64,000 nucleotides of DNA, from positions 3,036,501 through 3,100,500 of the forward strand of contig NZ_CP061177.1 in assembly GCF_017355405.1 (NCBI RefSeq), read 5' to 3'. The notes beneath the pieces are model-generated. The model did not search any database, had not been told where the DNA came from, and saw only the letters and a list, made by a program, of their open reading frames with translations. The stretch is from Roseomonas haemaphysalidis. Its GTDB lineage: Bacteria > Pseudomonadota > Alphaproteobacteria > Acetobacterales > Acetobacteraceae. Position numbers and translations under genes: made by a program. Positions 18,929-30,539 of this stretch are shown here, one piece after another; within the stretch, counting starts at the first letter, position 1; the number at the start of each line of letters is the position of its first letter.

Positions 18929-19669
18929 ATGACGCCCGCGAAAAGCCGGCCGGTGCCCCCGCACCGGCGCAGATCCGCGGCGTTCCCGTGCAATTCCGCA
19001 CGGAGCGCCACATCGCTCCGGGTTGCGGGCCTCGCGCACCGGTCCCGATCGTCGCAGCCTTCGCGGCTGGCGATCATGGCCTTTGCAACGGCCTTCGCGC
19101 TCGGCGCTCCCACCCTGGTGTCCAGGCCCGCCGAGGCAGCTGGACCACGATCCGAGTGCCTGGAAGCCGCCCGCGCCGCGGAAGCCGCCTATGACCTGCC
19201 GCAAGGTCTGCTGGTGTCCGTGGCCCTGGCCGAATCAGGCCTCCACGCCCATGCGTTGAATATCGGCGGCCGATCCTTCTATCCGGAAAGCGCCGTGGAA
19301 GCCCGCCGGTTGCTGGCATCGGCCAGTGCTGGCCAATCTGTGATGGCCGGCTGCGTGCAGGTCAACGCCAGGGTGCATGCCCCGGGTTCCGACTGGCCGC
19401 TGGACCCGCGCCGCGCCGCCAACTGGGCGGCCCGGCACTTGCGGACGCAGTACGAGCGCATCGGCAACTGGGCCGATGCCATCCGGCTGTGGAACGGCGG
19501 CGCGCCGGCCAGCTCCAACAAGCTGGTGTGCCGCGTCGAGGCGAAGCTGCAGGTGGTGAACCCGGGCAGCACCCTGCTGGGACGCACCGGCTGTGGCCGG
19601 GGCCAGATGGCCCGCGTCCGCAACAGCGGCACGACGCTGCTGGAACTGGCCGAAGCCTCGGGCAACTAG
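18929..19669 (+). CDS. Secreted lytic transglycosylase-like protein (SLT fold)
   Basis: 246 residues. A basic N-terminal stretch precedes a hydrophobic export signal (about residues 48-71, ending RPAEAA). The catalytic domain has LPQGLLVSVALAESGLH, where the Glu of AESG is the expected catalytic acid, then MAGCVQVNARVH and GNWADAIRLWNGG, as in VirB1/IagB-type enzymes that open peptidoglycan. ATG 18929 is taken because GGAG lies 5 nt upstream. ATG 19076 would put the signal peptide at the very N-terminus and is a real alternative. Confidence 0.8.
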   Translation: MTPAKSRPVPPHRRRSAAFPCNSARSATSLRVAGLAHRSRSSQPSRLAIMAFATAFALGAPTLVSRPAEAAGPRSECLEAARAAEAAYDLPQGLLVSVALAESGLHAHALNIGGRSFYPESAVEARRLLASASAGQSVMAGCVQVNARVHAPGSDWPLDPRRAANWAARHLRTQYERIGNWADAIRLWNGGAPASSNKLVCRVEAKLQVVNPGSTLLGRTGCGRGQMARVRNSGTTLLELAEASGN

Positions 19670-19697
19670 CGGCGCGACGGACCGGCGGTGCGCGCGC

Positions 19698-20546
19698 TCA
19701 GCGCGCGTCCCGCCGCGCCGCCGCCAGCCGGTCGATGAAGTTGCGCAGTTCCAGCCGCCGCATCGCCGTGTCCGTCACCTGGCCGTCCAGGCCCAGCTGC
19801 CACGCCAGGTCGCGCCGGTCCGGTTCCTCGGCCAGGGCATCCACCCGCCGCGCAAAGGCTTCCAATCCGCTCCGGTCCCGCGCCAGCCCGTCTTCCACCA
19901 GCGTGTCCGCCTGGCGCCCGAGCGCCGGCCCCACCTCGTTGAGCGACAATTCCGGGTGGTATTGCACGCCCCAGAACAGCCCCTCGCCCTGGCGGATCTC
20001 CACGGCCTGCACCGGCGTACCGGCGCTTTCGGCCAGCAGCACGGCGCCGGGCGGCAGGGTGTCCACCTCGTCGCCATGGATCGCGATCGCGTCCCAGGCC
20101 ATGGATCGGCCGGCCAGCAGCGGGTGGCCGCGCCCCGCATCCGTGGCCGTGATGCGCCGGGCGAAGCCGGCTTCCTGCCCATGCCGGCGCTCGCGCACCG
20201 TGCCGCCCGCCGCCGCCACCGCCAGTTGCAACCCGGCGCAGGAACCGAAGGCCGGCACGCCCTGGGCGAAGACCCGCCGCGTGAAGTCCAGCATCCGCCG
20301 CACCTCCGGCGTATCCTCGTAGACATGCATCGGCGAGCCGCACAGGAACACCGCGTCAAAGGCGCGAAGGTCCTCCGGCGCCGCTTCCTCCACCGGTTTC
20401 ACCAGGTCGATGCGGGCGTCAGGCTGCATCTGCCGCAGTGTCTCGGCGTAGCTTTCGCCGGAGCTGCGGCCCGCGCTTTCGCGACGCTGCTCGCGGGCTT
20501 CCCGCGGCTCGCTTTCGGCGAGAAGGAAGCGAAAGGTCTGAGGCAT
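19698..20546 (-). CDS. Type 1 glutamine amidotransferase-like protein
   Basis: 282 residues. The class I triad is visible: nucleophile C103 in FGSCAGLQ, and H197 with E199 in FWGVQYHPE. The oxyanion region FLCGSPMHVYED lacks the usual double-Gly of synthetase-linked domains, as in stand-alone GMP-synthase-like or gamma-glutamyl hydrolase-like amidotransferases. A helical extension follows residue 200. The ATG has AGGAT 7 nt upstream. No synthetase partner is adjacent, so it may act alone on a gamma-glutamyl compound. It lies between two lytic transglycosylase genes on the other strand. Confidence 0.88.
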   Translation of the reverse strand: MPQTFRFLLAESEPREAREQRRESAGRSSGESYAETLRQMQPDARIDLVKPVEEAAPEDLRAFDAVFLCGSPMHVYEDTPEVRRMLDFTRRVFAQGVPAFGSCAGLQLAVAAAGGTVRERRHGQEAGFARRITATDAGRGHPLLAGRSMAWDAIAIHGDEVDTLPPGAVLLAESAGTPVQAVEIRQGEGLFWGVQYHPELSLNEVGPALGRQADTLVEDGLARDRSGLEAFARRVDALAEEPDRRDLAWQLGLDGQVTDTAMRRLELRNFIDRLAAARRDAR

Positions 20547-20672
20547 GGACGATCCTGCGCGACTGCCGTGGCGCCGCGTGCGTGTGAGGGCTGCCGTTCA
20601 ACGTGCCGGCGGCGCCCGAGTTCCCCCGCCCCGCGCTGGACGCCGCCGCCCGCAGGCGCCACCTTTGGTGCG

Positions 20673-21434
20673 ATGCCGCATCTCTCCTCCCTGCCCCGGC
20701 GCTTCCGGCTGGCCGCCATTGCCCTGGCCACGGCGGGGGCCTGCGCCGGCCCCGTCCTGGCGCAACAACCCGCCGACTGGGGCCGCTGCCGCGCGGCCAT
20801 CGCGCAGGCGGAGGCCGGGTCCGGCGTGCCGCCCGGCTTGCTGGGTGCCATCGCGCTGGTGGAAAGCGGCCGGCGCAGCCCCACCGGGGCGCCGCAGCCC
20901 TGGCCCTGGTCCTACAATGCCGCCGGCGAGGGCCGCGCGCCCGCCACCAAGGCCGCCGCCATCGCCGAGGTGCAGGCATTGCAGGCGCGGGGCGTGCGCT
21001 CCATCGACGTCGGCTGCCTGCAGGTGAACCTGCTGCACCATCCGGATGCCTTCGCGGACCTGGACGCGGCCTTCGACCCGCTGATCAACGCCCGCTATGC
21101 CGTGCGCTTCCTGAAGGAGCTGCGAGGCCGCAGTGGCGACTGGGGCACCGCCATCGGCCGCTACCATTCCGGCGAAACCGAGCGGGGCGGCGCCTATTCC
21201 CGCCGCGTCGCCCTGGCGCGCATGGGGGCGGCCTTCAACGGCGGCGGCGGGGTGCCGCTGCCGCCGGGCCTGATGGCCGGCATCTGCGCCCCCGGCCTTT
21301 CGCCGATGCTGATGTTCGGCGGCGCGGCCGAGGCACGGCGCTTCATGACGCCCGAGGCCCGGCGCCGCGCCATCCCCGCCACGCCGGTCAGCAACCGGCC
21401 CCGCCTGGCCTGCCTGCGCCCCGCCCGGCGCTGA
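20673..21434 (+). CDS. Secreted lytic transglycosylase (SLT domain)
   Basis: 253 residues with a signal peptide ending in GPVLAQQ. The SLT domain shows PPGLLGAIALVESGRR (catalytic Glu in VESG), SIDVGCLQVNLLHHPDAF and TAIGRYHSGE. A Pro/Arg-rich tail follows after about 215. It should cleave the glycan chains of peptidoglycan in the periplasm. ATG 20673 fits the signal peptide; the frame is open far upstream but without coding character. Its 3' end nearly touches the purine permease gene, with GGCGCC-TTCA-GGCGCC in between as a hairpin. Confidence 0.88.
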   Translation: MPHLSSLPRRFRLAAIALATAGACAGPVLAQQPADWGRCRAAIAQAEAGSGVPPGLLGAIALVESGRRSPTGAPQPWPWSYNAAGEGRAPATKAAAIAEVQALQARGVRSIDVGCLQVNLLHHPDAFADLDAAFDPLINARYAVRFLKELRGRSGDWGTAIGRYHSGETERGGAYSRRVALARMGAAFNGGGGVPLPPGLMAGICAPGLSPMLMFGGAAEARRFMTPEARRRAIPATPVSNRPRLACLRPARR

Positions 21435-21441
21435 GGCGCCT

Positions 21442-22731
21442 TCAGGCGCCCAGCACGAAGCGCGCGGCGGACAGGGCCGCGATCAGCCACACCGCCCCGT
21501 GCACCTCCCGCCCGCGCCCGGCCACGAGCTTCACCGCCACGTAGGTGATGAAGCCCAGCTCGATGCCCGAGGCGATGGAGAAGGTGAAGGGCGTGGCGAT
21601 GGTGACCACGATGGCGGGGAGGTATTCGGTGATGTCGTCCCACGCCAGGTCGCGCAGGCCCTGGGTCATCAGGCAGGCCACCAGCACCAGCGCCGGCGCC
21701 GTGGCGAAGCCGGGGATGGAGGTGGCCAGCGGCGCCAGAAACAGCGTCAGCAGGAACAGCACCGCCACGGTCAGCGCCGTCAGCCCGGTGCGACCGCCCG
21801 CCTGCACGCCCGCCGCGCTTTCAATGTAGGATACGGTGGTGGAGGTGCCCAGCGCGGCGCCGATCATCGCGCCGCCGGAATCGGCCATCAGCGCGCGGCC
21901 GAGGCGCGGCACGGAGCCGTCCTTGGCCATCAGCCCGGCGCGGTGGGTGGTGGCGATCAGCGTGCCGGCGTTGTCCAGCAGGTCCACCATGAAGAAGGTG
22001 AAGACGATGCCCGCGACGCCGAGCTTCAATGCGCCCGCGATATCCATCTGCAGAAAGGTGGGCGCCAGCGACGGCGGCAACGCCACGATGCCCTGAAAGT
22101 TGGTCAGCCCCAGCGGCACGCCCAGCAGCGCCGTGACGGCGATGCCGATCACCACGCCGCCGGTAACACCGCGCGCCACCAGCCCGGCGATCAGCAGAAA
22201 GCCGAAGCAGGACAACAGCGTCTTGGGCTCGTGCAGCGGGCCGAGCGTCACCAGCGTAGCGGGGTTGTCCACCACCAGCCCCATGCCCTGCAGCCCGATC
22301 AGCCCCAGAAACAGCCCGATGCCGGCGGCGATGCCGAGCTTCAGCGACAACGGGATGGAATTGATCAGCCATTCCCGGAAGCCGAACATTGACACCGCGA
22401 AGAAGATCAGCCCCGACAGGAACACCGCCCCCAGCGCCACCGGCCAGGGCACCCCCATGCCGCCGACCACGGCGAAGGCGAAATAGGCGTTCAGCCCCAT
22501 GCCCGGCGCCAGCGCGATCGGGTAGTTGGCCAGCACGGCCATCAGCGCCGAGCCGATGGCGGCGGCCAGGCAGGTGGCGACGAAAGCGGCACCGTGGTCG
22601 ATGCCGGCGGCAGCCATCATGCCGGGGTTGACCACCACGATGTAGGCCATGGTCAGAAACGTGGCGAGGCCGGCCAGCATTTCCCGCCGCGGCGTCGTGC
22701 CGCGCTCGGAAAGAAGGAAAAAGCGGTCCAT
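21442..22731 (-). CDS. NCS2/AzgA family purine (hypoxanthine/guanine) permease
   Basis: 429 residues, polytopic. MLAGLATFLTMAYIVVVNPG near the N-terminus, ALAPGMGLNAYFAF, DLLDNAGTL and GTSTTVSYIESAAGVQAGGR are the AzgA/PbuG hallmarks. The protein imports hypoxanthine, guanine or adenine with protons across the inner membrane. ATG 22731 places the family's usual short N-terminus (FFLLSERGTTPRRE); an upstream extension in frame is basic and unlikely to be coding. Divergent from an amino-acid binding-protein gene. No purine riboswitch was seen in the 180-bp leader region. Confidence 0.93.
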   Translation of the reverse strand: MDRFFLLSERGTTPRREMLAGLATFLTMAYIVVVNPGMMAAAGIDHGAAFVATCLAAAIGSALMAVLANYPIALAPGMGLNAYFAFAVVGGMGVPWPVALGAVFLSGLIFFAVSMFGFREWLINSIPLSLKLGIAAGIGLFLGLIGLQGMGLVVDNPATLVTLGPLHEPKTLLSCFGFLLIAGLVARGVTGGVVIGIAVTALLGVPLGLTNFQGIVALPPSLAPTFLQMDIAGALKLGVAGIVFTFFMVDLLDNAGTLIATTHRAGLMAKDGSVPRLGRALMADSGGAMIGAALGTSTTVSYIESAAGVQAGGRTGLTALTVAVLFLLTLFLAPLATSIPGFATAPALVLVACLMTQGLRDLAWDDITEYLPAIVVTIATPFTFSIASGIELGFITYVAVKLVAGRGREVHGAVWLIAALSAARFVLGA

Positions 22732-22911
22732 CGGCAGGCCCCCACGCGTGTTGCGTCGCAAGATGGAACGGTTGCGGGTGTGTGACAACGGCCTTGCCCT
22801 GGCCGCTACCGGCGCCCGGTGCTTCGGGCTAAACACTGTGGCCTGCATGGCACGCCGCCTGCATCACCGCCGCGAAGCGGCCCGCCGGGCCAGCGAACAG
22901 GAGCATTCAGC

Positions 22912-23751
22912 ATGGTCTCACGCCGCATGGTGGGAAGCGCCGCCGGCATCGCCCTCGCGATGGCCGCGGGCGCCACGGCACCCGCCCTCGCCCAGCCTGC
23001 CAATGAGTCGGTGTTCGACCGTGTCCGCCGCACCAAGAAGCTGCGCTCGGCCGCCGTCGCCGGTGGCGCGCCCTACTACCACAAGGACCTGGCGACGGGT
23101 CAGTGGCGCGGCTTCTACATCGACTTGCTGAAGATGCTGGCCGAGGAGCTGGAGGTCGAGCTGGAATTGAGCGAGACCACCTGGGGCAACGCGGTGCTGG
23201 ATCTGCAGTCCAACAAGATCGACATCTTCTTCGGCCTGAACCCGACGCCCAAGCGCGCGCTGGTGGTGGATTTCTCCATCCCCTGCTTCAGCAATGCCTT
23301 TTCCTTCATCACCAAGAAGGGCTTCGCGGCCAAGACCTGGGACGACCTGAACAAGCCGGAGGTGAAACTCGCCGTGGACCTCGGCTCCTCGCAGGACCAG
23401 GTGGTGACGCGGCTGTGCCCCAAGGCGCAGGTGGCCCGCTTCAAGACGGCGGACGAGGCGACCATCGCGGTGCAGACCGGCCGCGCGGACGCGCAGTGCC
23501 TGGTGCTGATCCTGGCGCTGACCGCCAAAAAGAAGAACCCCGCGCTGGGCGACGTGCTGGTGCCGACGCCGGTCTTCGCCACCACCTCCAACGCCGGCTT
23601 CCGCCGCGAGCCGGACAAGACCTGGCGCGATTTTGTCAACGCCTGGATCGAGTTCAACAAGGGCCTTGGCGCGGTCCGCAATGCCATCGTCTCCAACATG
23701 GAGCTGGTGGGCATCTCGGAAAGCGACTTCCCGCCCGGCGTCACCCTCTGA
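22912..23751 (+). CDS. ABC transporter substrate-binding protein, family 3
   Basis: 279 residues: twin-arginine-containing signal (SRRMVGSAAGIALAMAAG), then the two-lobed domain with GGAPYYHKDLATGQWRGFYI, LELSETTWGNAVLDLQSNKI (three of the family anchors) and DIFFGLNPTPKRALVVDFS. It should bind a polar amino acid or related compound in the periplasm. AGGAG lies 8 nt before the ATG. First gene of a run with a permease, an ATPase and an enolase-superfamily enzyme, together a complete importer plus a likely catabolic step. Confidence 0.92.
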   Translation: MVSRRMVGSAAGIALAMAAGATAPALAQPANESVFDRVRRTKKLRSAAVAGGAPYYHKDLATGQWRGFYIDLLKMLAEELEVELELSETTWGNAVLDLQSNKIDIFFGLNPTPKRALVVDFSIPCFSNAFSFITKKGFAAKTWDDLNKPEVKLAVDLGSSQDQVVTRLCPKAQVARFKTADEATIAVQTGRADAQCLVLILALTAKKKNPALGDVLVPTPVFATTSNAGFRREPDKTWRDFVNAWIEFNKGLGAVRNAIVSNMELVGISESDFPPGVTL

Positions 23752-23815
23752 CCTGATCGCGGCGCGGCACCCCGCCGCGCCGCCCCATGGACTTCGCGCG
23801 CACTGGACGGCCGGC

Positions 23816-24478
23816 ATGTATCAATGGGACTTCTCTTTCATCTGGAGCTATCGCTGGCTGTTCGTGAACGGCACGCTGGTGACGCTGGCCTTCACCGTCG
23901 GCATCGTGCTGCTGGGGCTGGCCGTGGGCCTGCTGTCGGGGCTGGTGCGGCTGTCGCGCTTCGCGCCGCTGCGCTGGCTGAGCCAGGCCTATGTGGAGGT
24001 GTTCCGCTGCACGCCGGTGCTGGTGCAGCTGGTGTGGTTCTACTACGCCCTGCCCATCCTGTCGGGCATCGAGATGTCGGCCACCACGGCGGGGGTGCTG
24101 GCGCTGTCGCTCTACGGCGGCGCCTTTTATTCCGAGATCGTGCGCGGCGGCATCGCTTCCATCGAGACGGGGCAGACCGAGGCCGCGCTGGCGCTGGGCA
24201 TGACGCCCGCGCAGTCCATGCGCCGCATCGTCTTGCCGCAGGCGCTCAAGCGCATGGTGCCGCCGCTGATGAACCAGTCGATCATCCAGCTCAAAAACAC
24301 CTCGCTGGTGTCCGTGCTGGCGGTGCCGGACCTGCTGTACCAGGGCCAGGCCGTGGCGCATGACACCTACCGGCCGCTGGAGATCTACACGCTGGTGGCC
24401 GTGATCTACTTTGTCATCCTGTTCCCCCTCACCCTGCTGGTCGGCCGCCTGGAACGCCGCCTGGCGCGTGCCGACTGA
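23816..24478 (+). CDS. Amino acid ABC transporter permease
   Basis: 220 residues with five or so transmembrane segments. The His/Glu/Gln-type permease pattern is clear: [39 protein letters not shown] and [20 protein letters not shown], the last being the EAA loop that contacts the ATPase. ATG 23816 gives the normal short N-terminus ([14 protein letters not shown]). It follows the binding protein by 64 bp and precedes the ATPase by 11 bp. Only one permease gene is present, so it likely works as a homodimer. Confidence 0.93.
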   Translation: MYQWDFSFIWSYRWLFVNGTLVTLAFTVGIVLLGLAVGLLSGLVRLSRFAPLRWLSQAYVEVFRCTPVLVQLVWFYYALPILSGIEMSATTAGVLALSLYGGAFYSEIVRGGIASIETGQTEAALALGMTPAQSMRRIVLPQALKRMVPPLMNQSIIQLKNTSLVSVLAVPDLLYQGQAVAHDTYRPLEIYTLVAVIYFVILFPLTLLVGRLERRLARAD

Positions 24479-24489
24479 GGGCCGTCCGC

Positions 24490-25257
24490 ATGACCGCGAA
24501 AATCGAAGTCGCCGCGCTGAGCAAGAGCTTCGGCGACCACCTGGTGCTCCGCTCCGTCGACCTGCGCGTCGATGTGGGCGAGGTGGTGGCGCTGATCGGC
24601 CCGTCCGGCTCCGGCAAGTCCACACTGCTGCGCTGCCTGAATCTCCTGGTGACGCCGGATGGCGGCCGCGTGCGCGTGGGCGAGCAGAGCCTGGACTTCG
24701 GCACCAGCCGCGCCCTGCCCGGCACCGCGGCACTGGCGAAATTCCGCGCCGGCACCGGCATGGTGTTCCAGCAGTTCAACCTGTTCCCGCACAAGTCGGT
24801 GCTGGGCAACGTCATGGAAGGCCCGCTGACCGTGCGCCGCATGAAGCGCCCGGAGGCCGAGGCGCTGGCGCGCGGGCTGCTCAGCAAGGTCGGGCTGGCG
24901 GACAAGGCGGAGCAGTTCCCCGCCCGCCTGTCCGGCGGCCAGAAGCAGCGCGTGGCCATCGCCCGCGCGCTCGCCATGCAGCCCGGCATCATGCTGTTCG
25001 ACGAGGCCACCAGCGCGCTGGACCCCGAGCTGGTGGGCGAGGTGCTGGCCGTGATGCGCGACCTGGCCGCCGAGGGCATGACCATGGTCATCGTCACCCA
25101 CGAGATCGCCTTCGCACGCGAGGTCGCGGACCGCGTGGTCTTCCTGCGCGACGGCGTGATCGTCGAGGACGGCCCGGCGAAGCAGGTGATCGACACCCCG
25201 CGCGAGGCCGCGACCCAGGCCTTCCTGTCCCACTTCCACCGCCAGCGAGACGCCTGA
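24490..25257 (+). CDS. Amino acid ABC transporter ATP-binding protein (GlnQ-like)
   Basis: 255 residues with Walker [11 protein letters not shown]-loop [12 protein letters not shown], signature LSGGQKQR, Walker [15 protein letters not shown] and switch histidine in VTHE. Length and motifs match the GlnQ/HisP group that energises polar amino acid uptake. A slightly long insert after the Walker A strand ([18 protein letters not shown]) is the only departure. It ends 1 nt before the next start, so the enzyme gene downstream is co-translated with it. Confidence 0.95.
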   Translation: MTAKIEVAALSKSFGDHLVLRSVDLRVDVGEVVALIGPSGSGKSTLLRCLNLLVTPDGGRVRVGEQSLDFGTSRALPGTAALAKFRAGTGMVFQQFNLFPHKSVLGNVMEGPLTVRRMKRPEAEALARGLLSKVGLADKAEQFPARLSGGQKQRVAIARALAMQPGIMLFDEATSALDPELVGEVLAVMRDLAAEGMTMVIVTHEIAFAREVADRVVFLRDGVIVEDGPAKQVIDTPREAATQAFLSHFHRQRDA

Positions 25258-25258
25258 C

Positions 25259-26389
25259 ATGCCGCAAGGCCCCATCATCGACCGCCTGCGCATCTTCCTG
25301 GTGGAAAGCCCGATCAAGATGGCCCGCGCCCAGGGCGTCGGCAGCGTCAAGGGCAGCGTCAAGCGCGTGCTGATCGAGCTGACCACCGCCTGCGGCCTGA
25401 CCGGCTGGGGCGAGGCCGCGCCGTGGGAGGTTTTCACGAATCCCGCCGAGGCCGCCTACGCGACGCTCGACGTTTATCTCCGCCCCATCGTGGTGGGCCA
25501 CCCGGCGCGGCGCCTGCGCGAGCTGCTGGCGAAGATGGACCGCGCCGTGATCGGCCAGACCGACGCCAAGGCGGGCATCGAGATGGCGGTGCTGGATATC
25601 CTGGGCAAGGCACAGGGCGTCTCGGTCGCTGACCTGTTGGGCGGCCGGGTGCGGGACACGATCCCGCTGTCCTTTTCCATCGCCGACCCGGACTTCGCGG
25701 CCGACCTGGCGCGGATGCACAGCATGGTCCCGGCCGGCAACCGGCTGTTCAAGGTCAAGACCGGCGTCAAGCCGCATGCGGAGGACATGGCGCACTTGGA
25801 GGCCATCCGCGACGCCTTCGGCGACACGGTGGACCTGCGCCTCGACTACAACCAGGCGCTGGCCCCCTTCGCCGCCATGGCGGTGCTGCGGGACGTGGAC
25901 CGCTTCCGCCCCACCTTCATCGAGCAGCCGGTGCCGCGCCGGCACCTGGACAGCATGGCCGGCTACGCCGCCGCGCTGGACACGCCCATCCTGGCCGACG
26001 AGAGCTGCTACGACGCCGCCGACCTGCTGGAGGTGGTGCAGCGCCGGGCGGCGGATGCCATCAGCGTCAAGCTGATGAAGTGCGGCGGCATGCTGCGCGC
26101 GCAGCAGATGATGGCGATCGCGGACACCGCCGGCCTGCCCGGCTATGGCGGCACCTTGTGGGAAGGCGGCATCGCGCTGGCCGCCGGGACGCAACTGATC
26201 GCGGCGACGCCCGGCATCTCGCTCGGCTGCGAGTTCTACATGCCGCACCACGTGCTGACCGAGGACGTGCTGGAACAGCGCATCCCGCATGAAAACGGCG
26301 CGGTGGTGGTGCCGGAGGGGCCCGGCCTCGGCATCGCGGTGTCCGAGGCCTCGGTGCGCCACGGCGCGCGCATCCTGGCGGAAGCCTGA
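25259..26389 (+). CDS. Enolase superfamily enzyme, muconate-lactonizing subgroup
   Basis: 376 residues with N-terminal capping domain and a TIM barrel. The MLE-subgroup residues are all visible: K165-x-K167 (FKVKTG), metal ligands D196 (LRLDYNQ), E222 (FIEQPV) and D247 (LADES), and K271 (ISVKLMKCGG). Members include muconate cycloisomerase, dipeptide epimerases, N-succinylamino acid racemases and hydroxyproline dehydratases. Placement 1 nt after an amino-acid ABC ATPase argues for an amino-acid-derived substrate rather than muconate, but sequence alone does not decide. Confidence 0.88.
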   Translation: MPQGPIIDRLRIFLVESPIKMARAQGVGSVKGSVKRVLIELTTACGLTGWGEAAPWEVFTNPAEAAYATLDVYLRPIVVGHPARRLRELLAKMDRAVIGQTDAKAGIEMAVLDILGKAQGVSVADLLGGRVRDTIPLSFSIADPDFAADLARMHSMVPAGNRLFKVKTGVKPHAEDMAHLEAIRDAFGDTVDLRLDYNQALAPFAAMAVLRDVDRFRPTFIEQPVPRRHLDSMAGYAAALDTPILADESCYDAADLLEVVQRRAADAISVKLMKCGGMLRAQQMMAIADTAGLPGYGGTLWEGGIALAAGTQLIAATPGISLGCEFYMPHHVLTEDVLEQRIPHENGAVVVPEGPGLGIAVSEASVRHGARILAEA

Positions 26390-26477
26390 TCGGCGGCGCG
26401 CCACCTTTCGCGCTCACGGGCGTTGCACCCCCACGGCCGGGCCCTGGCGCCCGGCCACACACGTGGAAAGGCCGCAC

Positions 26478-26879
26478 ATGTCCCATGATATTCCGAACAA
26501 CGCTCTGATCATCGTCGCCGACGGCGGCAAGGCCATGGTGCTGCGCAACACCGCTGCCAACGGCGCCGAGCTGGAACTGCGCGAGGAAGGGCACATCGCC
26601 CCCGACAGCAGCGCCCAGGGCCCGTCCGGCTCGCGCCCCGAGGACCAGACCCCGGGCCAGACCGGCGAGGCGACCTTCGCCAAGCAGGTGGCCCAGGCAT
26701 TGAACACCCTGAAGCAGCGCAACGACTTCGACGCGCTGGTGCTGGTGGCCGATCCGCAGACGTTGGGCCAGATTCGCGGCGCGCTGCACAAGACGGTGGA
26801 GAACGCCGTGATCAAGAGCCTGTCCAAGGACCTGACCAACCACAGCCTGAGCGACATCGCCAAGGCGCTGGTGAAGTAA
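26478..26879 (+). CDS. Host attachment family protein
   Basis: 133 residues. NALIIVADGGKAMVLRN at the start and DFDALVLVADPQTLGQIRGA with LTNHSLSDIAKAL at the end are typical of the host-attachment family (baeRF-like release-factor/Pelota relatives), first named from an Agrobacterium plant-attachment gene. The actual role is unsettled and may be translational. It is cytoplasmic and a single gene between the enolase-superfamily gene and a strong terminator. The ATG is preceded by GGAAAGG. Confidence 0.85.
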   Translation: MSHDIPNNALIIVADGGKAMVLRNTAANGAELELREEGHIAPDSSAQGPSGSRPEDQTPGQTGEATFAKQVAQALNTLKQRNDFDALVLVADPQTLGQIRGALHKTVENAVIKSLSKDLTNHSLSDIAKALVK

Positions 26880-26904
26880 GGCGCGGCCCCAGGGCCGGAA
26901 CGCA

Positions 26905-26934
26905 AAACGCCCCGGGGCTTCCCCCGGGGCGTTT
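26905..26934. terminator. Strong bidirectional terminator
   Basis: AAACGCCCCGGGG and CCCCGGGGCGTTT pair perfectly over 13 bp with a CTTC loop, giving an A-run and T-run on opposite sides. It serves the host-attachment gene on the plus strand and glnA on the minus strand. Confidence 0.9.
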
Positions 26935-26956
26935 CCGTATCTGCTCCCGCGAGGGA

Positions 26957-28396
<1,440 letters not shown>

Positions 28397-28538
28397 GCTG
28401 TGTGGTCCTGTTCCCTAACGACACTCAAACCGCGCGACCGGAACTCGCTCCGCCCGCGTGCGGCCCCCGCCCGCCACATGGCGCCGGGAGCCTGAACCGA
28501 CGCCACCCCGCGCTGCGGGGCGGCGAAACCTGGATCGA

Positions 28539-30428
<1,890 letters not shown>

Positions 30429-30500
30429 CTATCGGTCAAGAAACACGCCCCAGCCGATTGGCGCTTCGCCCATCACGGGAACCAAACAGTCAAAAAGAAG

Positions 30501-30538
30501 AGGGAAGATCGGGGGAATTTCTTCCCCCGACCTTCCCT
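30501..30538 (-). terminator. Terminator of the GMC oxidoreductase gene
   Basis: The arms AGGGAAG-A-TCGGGGGAA and TTCCCCCGA-C-CTTCCCT pair over 17 positions with one A/C mismatch and a TTTC loop. On the minus strand it is followed by CTTCTTTTTG, as expected for a terminator of the gene ending at 30540. Confidence 0.8.
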
Positions 30539-30539
30539 C

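Noticed and set aside
22732..22911. A purine riboswitch before the AzgA-type permease
   Set aside because: No three-way-junction pattern or conserved loop sequences were seen in the leader.
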